NCBI RefSeq assembly: GCF_007197775.1
Contig: NZ_CP041638.1
Span: forward strand, 3,100,001-3,164,000
From: Thalassotalea sp. PS06
GTDB lineage: Bacteria; Pseudomonadota; Gammaproteobacteria; Enterobacterales; Alteromonadaceae
Direction of reading: 5' to 3'
DNA: 64,000 nucleotides
The notes under the pieces were generated by a model, which saw nothing but the letters and a program-made list of their open reading frames with translations, did not search any database and was not told the DNA's origin. Of this stretch, positions 53,136 through 61,894 are shown piece by piece. Each line of letters opens with the position of its first letter. Position 1 is the first letter of the stretch. The position numbers and the translations under genes were made by a program.

Positions 53136-54053
53136 ATGCAAGAAATCCTGTCTCTTATTCGACTACCCGGCAATAACGAAGATATCCCAGCTACCGACGC
53201 CCAGCGCCTGTTTCACGGCCGTGGTCATCAATACCCAGGGTTTGAGCATATCTGTATCGACTGGATACCACCGGTGGCGGTTATTTCTTTATTTAAAGAG
53301 GATGACGAGCAGGCACTCGGCGAACTCGCGAAATACCTACAAAGCAATATTGATGGCTGTGCCTCGGTACAGCTCCAGGAAAGATTTTTCCCTCTGGCAC
53401 CATATCGATTATTAGTTGGCGAACCAATAGAAACCTTGGAAGTGGCAGAATCAGGTCTTAAATACGGCTTAAGCTTAGGTAAGTCGCAAAACCATGGCTT
53501 GTTCTTTGACATGCGAAATGGCCGCAACTGGGTAAAAGAACACGCTCAAAATAAAAATGTATTGAACCTGTTTGCCTATACCTGTGCGTTTTCGATTGCC
53601 GCTATCGAAGGTGGCGCCCGACAAGTGGTAAATATTGATATTGCCAAGGCACCGTTGGCCAGAGGCAGAGACAATCATCGCTTGAACCAGCATCAGCTTG
53701 AAAAGGTAAAGTTTGAAGGCGTTGATATCTTTAAATCCTACGCACGTTTGCGTAAATATGGTCCCTATGACTTGTTGATTTGCGATCCACCCTCTTTTCA
53801 AAAAGGCAGCGTAAATATTCAGCGTGATTACGGCAAAATTATTCGCCGCTTACCACAGTTAATGGCAGACAATGGCTTGGTGATGTTATGCCTGAATTCT
53901 CCGGATTTAGACCAGAAATTTCTTAAAGACACAGTGGAAAAAGAATGCCCAGAATGTGAGTTTGTGGAAGAGCTACTGCCACCAGAGGTATTTATCGACG
54001 CGGTTCCCGGCAAAGGGTTGAAAATCTTGATATATCGCTATCGGAGCAAATAA
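53136..54053 (+). CDS. RlmI/RlmK-like SAM-dependent methyltransferase
   Basis: 305 residues. The Rossmann core has VLNLFAYTCAFSIAAIEGGA (SAM loop), VVNIDIAKAPLARGRDN, and DLLICDPPSFQKGSVNIQRD, the DPPSF motif of 23S rRNA m5C/m2G-type methyltransferases; this is a short form lacking a full PUA domain. ATG 53136 is preferred to GTG 53133. Target RNA unknown. Confidence 0.8.
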   Translation: MQEILSLIRLPGNNEDIPATDAQRLFHGRGHQYPGFEHICIDWIPPVAVISLFKEDDEQALGELAKYLQSNIDGCASVQLQERFFPLAPYRLLVGEPIETLEVAESGLKYGLSLGKSQNHGLFFDMRNGRNWVKEHAQNKNVLNLFAYTCAFSIAAIEGGARQVVNIDIAKAPLARGRDNHRLNQHQLEKVKFEGVDIFKSYARLRKYGPYDLLICDPPSFQKGSVNIQRDYGKIIRRLPQLMADNGLVMLCLNSPDLDQKFLKDTVEKECPECEFVEELLPPEVFIDAVPGKGLKILIYRYRSK

Positions 54054-54060
54054 AAAACCG

Positions 54061-54603
54061 CTAGGTCGCTAGCAGGATTTTAAGACCGATGAGGATCAGG
54101 ATCACACCGCCAAAGATTTCCGCTTTACCCTCAAGCCAGGTGCCACTGCGATGACCAACGTAAACGCCGATGGCGCTAAATGCTGCAGTGATTAATGCGA
54201 TAATGGCACAGGCTAATAGTGGCTGCACAGATAGCAATGTCAAACTAAACCCAGCAGCCATGGCATCGATACTGGTAGCCAGGGAAAGTATCAACATTAC
54301 CTTGAAGGTGACCTGTGAGATATCATCTTCAATGCCCTCGACAAAGCCTTCATAAATCATTTTTAAGCCAACCAGAACCAGCAACATAAAGGCCAGCCAG
54401 GGCGCATAGGTGTCCACCCAATCGAGCATGCCTTTACCACCAAGATAACCCAATAACGGCATTACTCCCTGAAACAAGCCAAACATTGATGCCGATAATA
54501 ACGCCAACTTCTTTTTTGAGGGCACGGTTTTAGAGCCTAAGCCGATAGAAACGGCAAAGGCATCCATACTCAGAGCAATGGCTAGAAATATGACTTCTGG
54601 CAT
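54061..54603 (-). CDS. mntP: Manganese efflux pump MntP
   Basis: 180 residues with six membrane helices and the conserved acidic motifs of Mnt[15 protein letters not shown] and [17 protein letters not shown]. Exports Mn2+ when it is in excess. The 58-base gap to the upstream LysE-type gene (same strand) has no room for a full yybP-ykoY riboswitch and shows none, so Mn control is not evident here. Confidence 0.9.
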   Translation of the reverse strand: MPEVIFLAIALSMDAFAVSIGLGSKTVPSKKKLALLSASMFGLFQGVMPLLGYLGGKGMLDWVDTYAPWLAFMLLVLVGLKMIYEGFVEGIEDDISQVTFKVMLILSLATSIDAMAAGFSLTLLSVQPLLACAIIALITAAFSAIGVYVGHRSGTWLEGKAEIFGGVILILIGLKILLAT

Positions 54604-54661
54604 AATCGATAAATTTAAAACACGTGGGTTAAGCTTAGGTTATCTTTCAACAGGACTCGGA

Positions 54662-55273
54662 TTAAATCACCACTCGCACCGCAAGAGCGATCAATACCAC
54701 GCCAGTGATTTTATCGACGATAGCGCTATTTTTCTTCAAACGATTTAATACCGGCCCTCGTGACAAGCCGTAAGCAACCAGGCAATACCAAAGGGTATCG
54801 ATAGCACCTACCGTGGCAATCATGATTAACTGCTGTTCCAATGTCGCATTTGCATCGACAAACTGACTAAATAACGCCAGAAAGAATAAAGCGAGCTTGG
54901 GGTTTAAAAAGGCGATAAGAAAACCATCACGCCAGCCGTGGACCTTTTGAACCGCGCCTGCATTTTCATGTTCGAACTCAATATTACTGCCTTTGCTTCT
55001 TAAAGCATTAATCGCCAGGTATACCAGAAAGGCGGCACCTGCATATTGAATCACACTATAGATGGTTGGCGATTGAACAATCACAAGACCGATACCCGTT
55101 ACTGCGATGGCGGCATAAAGAGCAACACCAAAACCGTGGCTAATCGCTGTTGCCAGACCCGCACTTTGCCCACCTAACATGGTATTTCTGACAACCAGCG
55201 CCAGGCTTGGGCCAGGTGACAAGGCGCCAAGAATACATACCACGAGTAACGATAACCAAAGTTCAATTGCCAT
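54662..55273 (-). CDS. LysE-family amino-acid exporter
   Basis: 203 residues, six helices. The N-terminal LSPGPSLALVVRNTMLGGQS and the FLIAFLNPKLALFFLALFSQF motif are diagnostic of the RhtB/LysE group. Substrate is an amino acid such as homoserine, threonine or lysine, not defined. Probably co-transcribed with MntP. Confidence 0.9.
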   Translation of the reverse strand: MAIELWLSLLVVCILGALSPGPSLALVVRNTMLGGQSAGLATAISHGFGVALYAAIAVTGIGLVIVQSPTIYSVIQYAGAAFLVYLAINALRSKGSNIEFEHENAGAVQKVHGWRDGFLIAFLNPKLALFFLALFSQFVDANATLEQQLIMIATVGAIDTLWYCLVAYGLSRGPVLNRLKKNSAIVDKITGVVLIALAVRVVI

Positions 55274-55386
55274 TTTTCTTATCCACTAAAAACAAAGCAC
55301 TCATCATACCAAGAGGGCAACATAAACTACACTTAAAACTCATTCGCCAGGGATTAGTGGCTTAACCGTTTTGTGGAGATATTTTT

Positions 55387-55719
55387 ATGAATCGCAAACT
55401 AATCCCAGCTCTATACTCGCTGCTAATTCCTGGCCTGTTGTTTATTTCAAGTCAACAGGCATCCGCAAATCAAGACTGTCAAATCGCCTCGAAAGAACTG
55501 CGCCAGTTGGAAAATGATATCCGCCAAGCCAATAACCGCTACAACAATAATCAAAGGCAACGTCACGACCAGCGCAATATGCCGCAAAGTGAAGCAGAGC
55601 GTCAGCAACATGAGATGGCGCGCCAGCGTCATCAAATTCAACAGCAGGAATATCAACAGCGCCGCAACGACTTAAATCGAATCGTCAACGCTTGTCGAAG
55701 GGTTCAAAACCACAGTTAG
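55387..55719 (+). CDS. Small secreted Gln/Arg-rich helical protein
   Basis: 110 residues with a signal peptide (to QQASAN). The mature part is one long helix/coiled coil very rich in Gln, Arg, Asn and His (ASKELRQLENDIRQANNRYN, RQRHQIQQQEYQQRRNDL), with two Cys at its ends. GTGGAGAT precedes the ATG. Family not recognised; possibly periplasmic. Confidence 0.6.
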   Translation: MNRKLIPALYSLLIPGLLFISSQQASANQDCQIASKELRQLENDIRQANNRYNNNQRQRHDQRNMPQSEAERQQHEMARQRHQIQQQEYQQRRNDLNRIVNACRRVQNHS

Positions 55720-55876
55720 CTAGATACGCTAAATATTAGGGTTATTCACAAATTTTCATTTGTAGCGATTCGCCATTAATTGCCATAGCCCAGTAAATTC
55801 AACAGCTTAAGAATTTGGTTCAATTATTGCTTTGTTTTTTATTACAGTGTTAAACACGTTTTAAAAGAGCAGAAAA

Positions 55877-56131
55877 ATGTTACCAACAAGGATTAAAACA
55901 CATTTACTTATGGTATTTGGCTGGGTAATGCTGGCCATCGGCGTGCTATTTATTTTATTACCCGGTCCGGCAATTCTGTTTATTCCCGTAGGCCTTGGAA
56001 TATTAAGTCTGGAATATGCATTTGCAAAACGCTGGTTACGTAAGTATCAACGATATTCTTCAGATGCCGCTCGTAGAATGGATGACTGGTTTACGAGAGA
56101 ACGTTTTAAGCGAATTTTCAGACGCGGCTAG
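55877..56131 (+). CDS. PGPGW-type small membrane protein
   Basis: 84 residues, two membrane helices joined by the PGP loop (FILLPGPAILFIPVGLGILS LE), the hallmark of putative transmembrane PGPGW proteins, followed by a basic cytoplasmic tail (KRWLRKYQRY, RFKRIFRRG). Function unknown. AAAAGAGCAGAAAA precedes the ATG. A hairpin array begins 30 bases downstream. Confidence 0.7.
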   Translation: MLPTRIKTHLLMVFGWVMLAIGVLFILLPGPAILFIPVGLGILSLEYAFAKRWLRKYQRYSSDAARRMDDWFTRERFKRIFRRG

Positions 56132-56160
56132 TAACAACAAGCCACGGGTTAAAATTCGCT

Positions 56161-56760
56161 TAGGTGACAAGTGGCGAGGAATTGAGTATTGAGAACAATT
56201 CCTCTGGGGTGACAAAGGGCGCGTAATTTACGTCGCATACAATGACGCTAAGGTGTCAGACTTCGCAGAAAACGCGAAGTCTGGTGTCATCACAAAATCA
56301 GAAAACAATTTTGTGACGGTGACAAGTGGCGCGCAATTAATTTGGAATGCAATTACGCTAAGGTGTCAGACTTCGCAGAAAACGCGAAGTCTGGTGTCGT
56401 CACAAAATCAGAAAACAATTTTGTGACGGTGACAAGTGGCGCGCAATTAATTTGGAATGCAATTACGCTAAGGTGACAGCCTTCGCAAACAACGCGAAGT
56501 CTGGTGTCGTCACAAACTCAAAAAACAATGTTGTGACGGTGACAAGTGGCGCGCAATTAATTTGGAATGCAATTACGCTAAGGTGACAGCCTTCGCAAAC
56601 AACGCGAAGTCTGGTGTCGTCACAAACTCAAAAAACAATGTTGTGACGGTGACAAGTGGCGCGCAATTAATTTGGAATGCAATTACGCTAAGGTGACAGC
56701 CTTCGCAAACAACGCGAAGTCTGGTGTCGTCACAAACTCAAAAAACAATTTTGTGACGGT
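56161..56760. repeat. Modular hairpin array 2, left arm (110-bp units)
   Basis: About five tandem copies of a 110-bp unit (motif AATTACGCTAAGGTG at 56351, 56461, 56571, 56681 and a variant at 56241). Each unit holds hairpins: GCGcAATT/AATTaCGC, CAGACTTCGC/GCGAAGTCTG (56257-56283), and TCACAAAAT/ATTTTGTGA (56290-56316), with the linker GGTGTC or GGTGACA between them. A first hairpin GAGGAATTG/CAATTCCTC is at 56176-56204. Later copies have mutated stems (CAGCCTTCGC; CACAAACTC). Confidence 0.8.
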
Positions 56761-56769
56761 GACGACTTG

Positions 56770-57005
56770 AATAAAGGCGCTTCGTTGACACCGCTGACAC
56801 CCTAACGAGAAATCTATTTCTCGTTTGACACCGCTTGAAAGCCGTCCATTTCAAGCTGTCACCTCGCCTTAGCGAAGACAAATCGAGCAAAGGCGCTTCG
56901 TTGACACCGCTGACACCCTAACGAGAAATAGATTTCTCGTTTGACACCGCTTGAAAGTTGTCCATTTCAAGCTGACACCTTTGATTTTCCTTAGTAGAAA
57001 ATCAA
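56770..57005. repeat. Modular hairpin array 2, right arm with inverted linkers
   Basis: Two copies (period 116 bases, from 56773 and 56889) of a block with hairpins AACGAGAAAT/ATTTCTCGTT (56804-56825), GCTTGAAA/TTTCAAGC (56833-56856) and CGCCTT/AAGGCG, then TTGATTTTC/GAAAATCAA (56981-57005). Each hairpin is preceded by TGACACC, the reverse complement of the left-arm linker GGTGTCA. Confidence 0.75.
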
Positions 57006-57012
57006 CGCTCAT

Positions 57013-57048
57013 AAAAAAGCGCAGTAGGAAATGCGCTGCCTACTGCGC
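57013..57048 (-). terminator. Rho-independent terminator of the DUF3581 gene
   Basis: GCGCAGTAGG and CCTACTGCGC form a ten-base-pair stem; on the minus strand it is followed by a run of T. It lies about 50 bases downstream of the DUF3581 stop. Confidence 0.85.
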
Positions 57049-57100
57049 TCTTTGCTCCCTAAACATCTGGTTCAGAGATTCTGAATTTTTTAGTTGTGGT

Positions 57101-57832
57101 TTAGCCGTTTACAACCTGCTGCTGACGATAATCTTCTTTCATCGCCATGTATTCAGCATTAACCGCATCCATCACATCATGGTCGTATTCGCGAAGCCCA
57201 CTCAACACCATGTGTTTTTCTCCATAACCTATGGTTTCGCCATTTGAGATGAAGTCGAACACCAAACGAGCTTTACCGCGTTTGCCGTCAACGGTTAATT
57301 CGGTTTGCTGTTTGTTAAACTTCAATGATACCTCTTTGACGTTTACCGTATTTAAATGGATCTTCATGCTCTCGTACATCACCATTGGGCGGGACGGATT
57401 GATCATTACTGAATTTTCGCGCATTAAATCGCCAAGAATATACGGAAAAGTATCACCGGAAAAGGCAACGTATGAACGTACCAAAGATTCGGTCAGGGTT
57501 TCACAACGGCTGTTTTCACCGCTAACTTCTACCGACAGATAGGTTTTGTCATTGTCATCGGTAACCGCAGCTGCAGCGTCTATGGTTGCCGGAAAGTTAA
57601 GTTCATTGGCGTCGGTAACCATGCCAGAAAAGGTAAATGCCATTTCCTGATTCAGACCGGACTTATCTAAAATTACTGAAAACAGTAAATCACCGGGTAC
57701 ACAAAAACGCTTAGCATCAATGTCGTGCAAAGGATTAAAATCGTCGGCGATATTTTTGGCAAAATCGCTTGCCTGCTGACGGCTGAAACTTACTTTGTCA
57801 TTTTTGTTTTGATAATACTGGCGAATAAACAT
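57101..57832 (-). CDS. DUF3581 family protein, hotdog-like
   Basis: About 243 residues, cytoplasmic. ATG 57832 (MFIRQYYQNKNDK) is preferred over an upstream start because it begins the conserved core. The segment DFAKNIADDFNPLHDID resembles the DxNPxHxD catalytic helix of MaoC-type hotdog dehydratases, with a second strand-rich half (AFTFSGMVTDANELNF). A (de)hydratase or thioesterase-like role is inferred, not shown. Single gene with its own terminator. Confidence 0.7.
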   Translation of the reverse strand: MFIRQYYQNKNDKVSFSRQQASDFAKNIADDFNPLHDIDAKRFCVPGDLLFSVILDKSGLNQEMAFTFSGMVTDANELNFPATIDAAAAVTDDNDKTYLSVEVSGENSRCETLTESLVRSYVAFSGDTFPYILGDLMRENSVMINPSRPMVMYESMKIHLNTVNVKEVSLKFNKQQTELTVDGKRGKARLVFDFISNGETIGYGEKHMVLSGLREYDHDVMDAVNAEYMAMKEDYRQQQVVNG

Positions 57833-57974
57833 GCTCTGCCTAATCAAATCTAACGTTAAATTGGCGGCTAGTTTACCGAGCAAAAAACAGCAAGTCGATG
57901 GAATTTATACTAATCAGACCTCTGTACACCTGTACACTGAACTATTTTAAAAAGGCGGAAAGGTAAGTAAGTAC

Positions 57975-58247
57975 TTATACGCACACACCCGTTTCAGACT
58001 CAATCAGGCAGATTTTTTGCTTACGAGACAACTTCTTTATTTCAATTTCACGTTTTGTTGCACCGCTTCTATCAGACAGGGTTTCCTGATACACAAGTTC
58101 TACCGGACGACGCGCCCGGGTGTATTTCGCGCCTTTTGCGTTATCACTGTTGTGTTCTTGCAATCGCTTTTCCACATCAATGGTGATGCCTGTATACAGA
58201 CTTTTATCAGCGCAGCGAAGAATATAAACGTACCAGGAAGACGACAT
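57975..58247 (-). CDS. GIY-YIG nuclease family protein
   Basis: 90 residues, a bare GIY-YIG domain of the YhbQ/UPF0213 type: WYVYILRCADKSLYTGIT (the tyrosine/glycine pair), RRPVELVYQE, and KREIEIKKLSRKQK. Presumed DNA/RNA nuclease of unknown target. Single gene. Confidence 0.85.
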   Translation of the reverse strand: MSSSWYVYILRCADKSLYTGITIDVEKRLQEHNSDNAKGAKYTRARRPVELVYQETLSDRSGATKREIEIKKLSRKQKICLIESETGVCV

Positions 58248-58298
58248 AAGCGTGTTTTAACATTGAACCGAAATTAAGAATCCATCATTATATAGGTA

Positions 58299-58325
58299 AT
58301 ACCAATCACATTAAATGGTTGGTAT
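58299..58325. repeat. Short inverted repeat, ATACCAATCACA family
   Basis: ATACCAATCACATTAAATGG followed by TTGGTAT. The same motif bounds the 260-base element at 60164-60428, so this looks like a solo end or the remains of such an element. Confidence 0.5.
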
Positions 58326-58346
58326 AAGTGCATAAAAGGCAACAAG

Positions 58347-58769
58347 ATGATCCCTGTCAGTAAAAACCACCCCGACTTCGTTATCGATGAAAACGATCTG
58401 CAATTTACTGCGATTCGTTCACAAGGAGCCGGCGGCCAGAACGTCAATAAAGTAGCGACCGCTATTCACCTGCGTTATGACATAAAAACGGCAAACCTAC
58501 CCGACAAATATCGTGAGAAACTACTTGCTCTTACCGATCATCGCATCACTAAAGAAGGTGTAGTGGTAATCAAATCCCAGGAACATCGCACCCAGGAAAT
58601 GAATAAAGCGACAGCTATTGAGCGCTTAATCGAAGTCCTATTGCCCGCCACCAAAGTGGTTAAAAAACGCAGACCAACAAAGCCAAGTAAAGCGGCACGG
58701 GCGAAACGCATGGACAAAAAGAGCCAGCGCGGTAACCTTAAAGCCAATCGAGCAAAAATCCGAATGTAG
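58347..58769 (+). CDS. arfB: Alternative ribosome-rescue factor ArfB (peptide release factor-like)
   Basis: 140 residues. The GGQ motif (SQGAGGQNVNK, residues 29-31) that drives peptidyl-tRNA hydrolysis, plus a basic C-terminal tail (KKRRPTKPSKAARAKRMDKK) that inserts in the empty mRNA channel, identify ArfB/YaeJ rather than a release factor. Full length. A DUF2797 gene follows closely. Confidence 0.9.
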   Translation: MIPVSKNHPDFVIDENDLQFTAIRSQGAGGQNVNKVATAIHLRYDIKTANLPDKYREKLLALTDHRITKEGVVVIKSQEHRTQEMNKATAIERLIEVLLPATKVVKKRRPTKPSKAARAKRMDKKSQRGNLKANRAKIRM

Positions 58770-58781
58770 AGTATTAACAGG

Positions 58782-59615
58782 ATGACAGAAACCAATTTCA
58801 CCGGCCATTTATCCAAGATGGCGACCGAACTTATCGACGGCGTGGCCCATTACACCTTAAAAGCTGGTGATCATCGCCTGCCACTTAATGATCTTATTGG
58901 CCGTCAATTAACGCTTACTCATACCGGGCAAATCAATTGTCAAAGCTGCGGTAAAAAAACTAAAAAGAGTTACTCTCAGGGGTTTTGCTATCCATGCATG
59001 ATGAAGCTGGCCCAATGCGACATGTGTATTTTAAAACCGGAAAAATGTCACTTTGAACAGGGTACCTGTCGTGAACCGGAGTGGGGAGAAGCCAATTGTT
59101 TTGTGCCTCACTATGTGTATCTTGCCAATACCACAGCCATTAAAGTGGGCATTACCCGCCACACGCAAATTCCAACCCGTTGGATCGATCAGGGCGCAAA
59201 TCAGGCGCTGCCGATTTTCAAAGTCGATTCACGCTTACAATCTGGATTAGTAGAAACGGCATTAGCAGAATTGATCAGCGATAAAACCAACTGGCGCAAT
59301 ATGCTAAAAGGCAAAGCCGATGCCATTGATTTAAAATTACGAGCGCAGGAGCTTATCCCTGAGATCAATCAACGCCTGGATGAATTAAGACTTCGTTTTG
59401 GTAGCGACGCCATCGCACAACTTGATGAAGACGTTATCGAAATCGACTATCCGGTAGATTTATACCCAACCAAGATCAGCTCGTTCAACTTCGATAAAAC
59501 CCCGGAAGTATCCGGCATGTTACACGGTATCAAAGGCCAGTATTTAATTTTCGATACCGGGGTTATCAACCTGCGTAAATTCACTTCTTATGAAGTCACC
59601 GTAACCACGAGCTAG
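58782..59615 (+). CDS. DUF2797 family protein
   Basis: 277 residues, cytoplasmic. Zinc-type cysteine pairs (CQSCGKKTKKSYSQGFCYPC, CDMCILKPEKC, FEQGTC) and VKVGITRHTQIPTRWIDQGA, with the DUF2797 signature GKADAIDL region. Function unknown in the family; possibly RNA-related. Twelve bases after arfB, so probably co-transcribed. Confidence 0.8.
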   Translation: MTETNFTGHLSKMATELIDGVAHYTLKAGDHRLPLNDLIGRQLTLTHTGQINCQSCGKKTKKSYSQGFCYPCMMKLAQCDMCILKPEKCHFEQGTCREPEWGEANCFVPHYVYLANTTAIKVGITRHTQIPTRWIDQGANQALPIFKVDSRLQSGLVETALAELISDKTNWRNMLKGKADAIDLKLRAQELIPEINQRLDELRLRFGSDAIAQLDEDVIEIDYPVDLYPTKISSFNFDKTPEVSGMLHGIKGQYLIFDTGVINLRKFTSYEVTVTTS

Positions 59616-59618
59616 GTG

Positions 59619-60179
59619 ATGAAAATCAGGGACGAAATGAAAGATACCGAATTAAGCAAACCTGGGATAGGGATTTTGGCCCTGGTGATTCTGTTAATTT
59701 TTATCCCATTTTGGGAGAGTTGGTATGGCACTAGCTTATGGGGGCTAAACCTATACTCTCCCGCACATATGGATGCAATTTCTGATCAATTGCGGGTGTT
59801 CAAAATCGTGCTGGTTTGCGCCGGTGTGTTCCTGTTGTTGCGAAAATCAAATGCCATTAAAACGGTTATAAAGTCGAGCGCTGCCCGCAATCTGGTTTTA
59901 GCCTGCTGTTAAGTGGTCGCCACCCTACAAATTATCATGCTTACCTTAGGTATTTTGTTCCTTACTGCGTCTGATTCCGATTTACGTTACATCCATCAGG
60001 AACAAAGCGTTGACGAACACACCATCTATATTCACACCGCCGATCCCGGTGCGATGGCGAAAGCGTATCACTATGTGTATTTAAAGTGCCCATTGCCATT
60101 CAATCGCTATGCACTTCACACTATCGGTCGCTTAAACTGGATGCGGGAATTTAGCCTGGATTTATACCAATCACACTAA
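59619..60179 (+). pseudogene. Membrane-protein gene split by an in-frame stop and ending in a MITE
   Basis: A single reading frame is interrupted only by TAA at 59910-59912, between VLACC and VVATLQIIMLTLG, i.e. inside one hydrophobic helix. Restored, it would be a protein of about 186 residues with three or four helices. The last residues (DLYQSH) and stop are encoded by the end of an ATACCAATCACA element, so the C terminus may also be replaced. Unknown family; follows DUF2797 immediately. Either decay or readthrough; decay is more likely. Confidence 0.55.
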
Positions 60180-60428
60180 GTTTGTGCACAACTCAGAGTT
60201 AGGGCAGAGGTTCAGTCACAACATAGATTTTATTGATATAGTCATTCTATATTAATGAAATATAGGGCAGTAAATGGGCCTCTCACTAACTCCCTCCGGG
60301 TGAGTTTTAAAGGCGTTTATCCTGCGTTAAAGATTTTGACAATGGAACGACCATTCTCTGCAATCAAAGCCTTGTCTAAAAGCCTTTAAATTCTCACTGA
60401 GTGAGCAATAATTTAATGTGATTGGTAT
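60164..60428. mobile_element. MITE-like element with ATACCAATCACA ends
   Basis: About 265 bases bounded by ATACCAATCACACTAA (60164) and TTAATGTGATTGGTAT (ending 60428), an inverted repeat with two mismatches. No coding potential; internal GAGGTTCAGTCACAACATAG and a TATAGT/ATTCTATA section. Its left end is part of the preceding gene. Confidence 0.6.
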
Positions 60429-60866
60429 TAAACAACAATACGCTGGTATTTACCCCACTCAATGCATTAGCATCAGAAAGTGTAGACCCTCAAACACTGG
60501 AAATGACTCCCCTATCTTGCGAGCATAATACCCCTTCGGTACTTTAGCTTAAGGCAATAAATCATTAGGTTATTCGCAACGTCCGCTATGATTCGGCAAA
60601 CGTTTAGCTCTTACGAAAGTGAAGAATTCCACTCACTTTATCGGAGATTTGGGTGGATACAAACGTGGAGGAATAAACTAACAGCTTATCCGCCCTGCTT
60701 TGATCTCCAGGTGCCCTTTGCTACCTTTAAATAACCAAAGACGAACAAATTCATTTAGTTAAATGACTCTACTGGCTAAAACCTTTGCACAGCAATCTGT
60801 ATTTATGTTTGCATCAGCGAGTGCAAAATCAAGGCTAAATATGCCAAAATCTTCGCGCGAAAATGG
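60429..60866. other. Gene-poor region upstream of the UbiA gene
   Basis: 438 bases without a supported gene. It ends with a palindrome ATGGTTG/CAACCAT (60863-60880) overlapping the start codon of the next gene. Confidence 0.4.
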
Positions 60867-60878
60867 TTGGTATCAACC

Positions 60879-61766
60879 ATGATTTCCACATTACTTAAAA
60901 CTATGCGATTGCCGTTTTTGCTCCTTACACCTGTATGTATTTTTCTTGCCGCCAGCCTTGTCAGCTATGAACAAATCAATGTTGATTTTATGGTGCTATT
61001 TCTCGCCTTAGTGGCTGCCCTTTTTGCCCATATCAGTGTCAATGCATTTAATGAGTACCTGGATTTCACCAGCGGCCTGGACGCAATGACCAAACGCACC
61101 CCGTTTAGTGGCGGCAGTGGCGCCTTGATTGAAACCCCACAAATGAAAAACTGGGTGTTATTTACCTCGCTATTAACCTTACTAGTCACCATTACCATCG
61201 GCCTATTTTTCTCATATTTTCGCGGCCCGATGATTTTCGTTTATGGTTTTCTTGGTGTGTTTCTGGTGCTCGCTTATACCCGATGGCTTAATCGATTTCC
61301 TCTTGCCTGTCTGATAGCTCCGGGGTTAGGTTTTGGTACCGTGATGGTCACTGGTGGTCATTTCGCTTTATCTGGCACCCACACCATTGCCTCGATTTGC
61401 CTGGGTCTAATGGTGTTTTTTCTGGTCAACAATTTATTGCTGTTAAATCAGTTTCCCGATATCGAAGCCGATAAAAAGGTGGGCAGAAACCACCTTGCAA
61501 TTCGCTATGGTGTGGAAACCGCAAGCAATATTTACGGCTTTTTCGCCATCTTTAGCATAATAAGCTTATTGTTCCCGGTATTAACTGGTGCCCTTCCCCA
61601 GTCAGTGTTGCTATCGTTACTGCCAATATCGGCTTCGATTTACTGCTTACTCGGCGCCAAAAAATATGGCAAAGCGTTAGGTCAACACACTAACTACCTT
61701 GCGGCAAACACGGCAATTACGATTTCCAGTCCGGCGCTAATTAGTATCTTGTTAGCCTTAAGCTGA
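60879..61766 (+). CDS. UbiA-family prenyltransferase (MenA-like)
   Basis: About 295 residues, eight or nine membrane helices. Two Asp-rich motifs bind prenyl diphosphate through Mg2+: NEYLDFTSGLD and LLLNQFPDIEADKKVGRNHL. Could act in menaquinone or a related quinone pathway (MenA-like); no other pathway genes are nearby. ATG 60879 is used; a TTG at 60867 would add four residues. A hairpin overlaps this start. Confidence 0.85.
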   Translation: MISTLLKTMRLPFLLLTPVCIFLAASLVSYEQINVDFMVLFLALVAALFAHISVNAFNEYLDFTSGLDAMTKRTPFSGGSGALIETPQMKNWVLFTSLLTLLVTITIGLFFSYFRGPMIFVYGFLGVFLVLAYTRWLNRFPLACLIAPGLGFGTVMVTGGHFALSGTHTIASICLGLMVFFLVNNLLLLNQFPDIEADKKVGRNHLAIRYGVETASNIYGFFAIFSIISLLFPVLTGALPQSVLLSLLPISASIYCLLGAKKYGKALGQHTNYLAANTAITISSPALISILLALS

Positions 61767-61894
61767 AATAATTATTTACAAGTGAAAACTTGGAAAGCTA
61801 ATCACCCCCTAACAAATTTTATTGATTGCGTTACAATGCCGGTATCTCATTGATATTAAAGCCAGCAAACTCTGGTTTACTGAAAAGATAAATT

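Noticed and set aside
54604..54661. Manganese riboswitch before mntP
   Set aside because: Only 58 bases are available and no yybP-ykoY-like conserved loops are visible.
59913..60179. Independent small gene starting at GTG 59913
   Set aside because: It begins directly after an in-frame stop of the same frame in the middle of a helix, with no ribosome site; better read as the second half of a broken gene.
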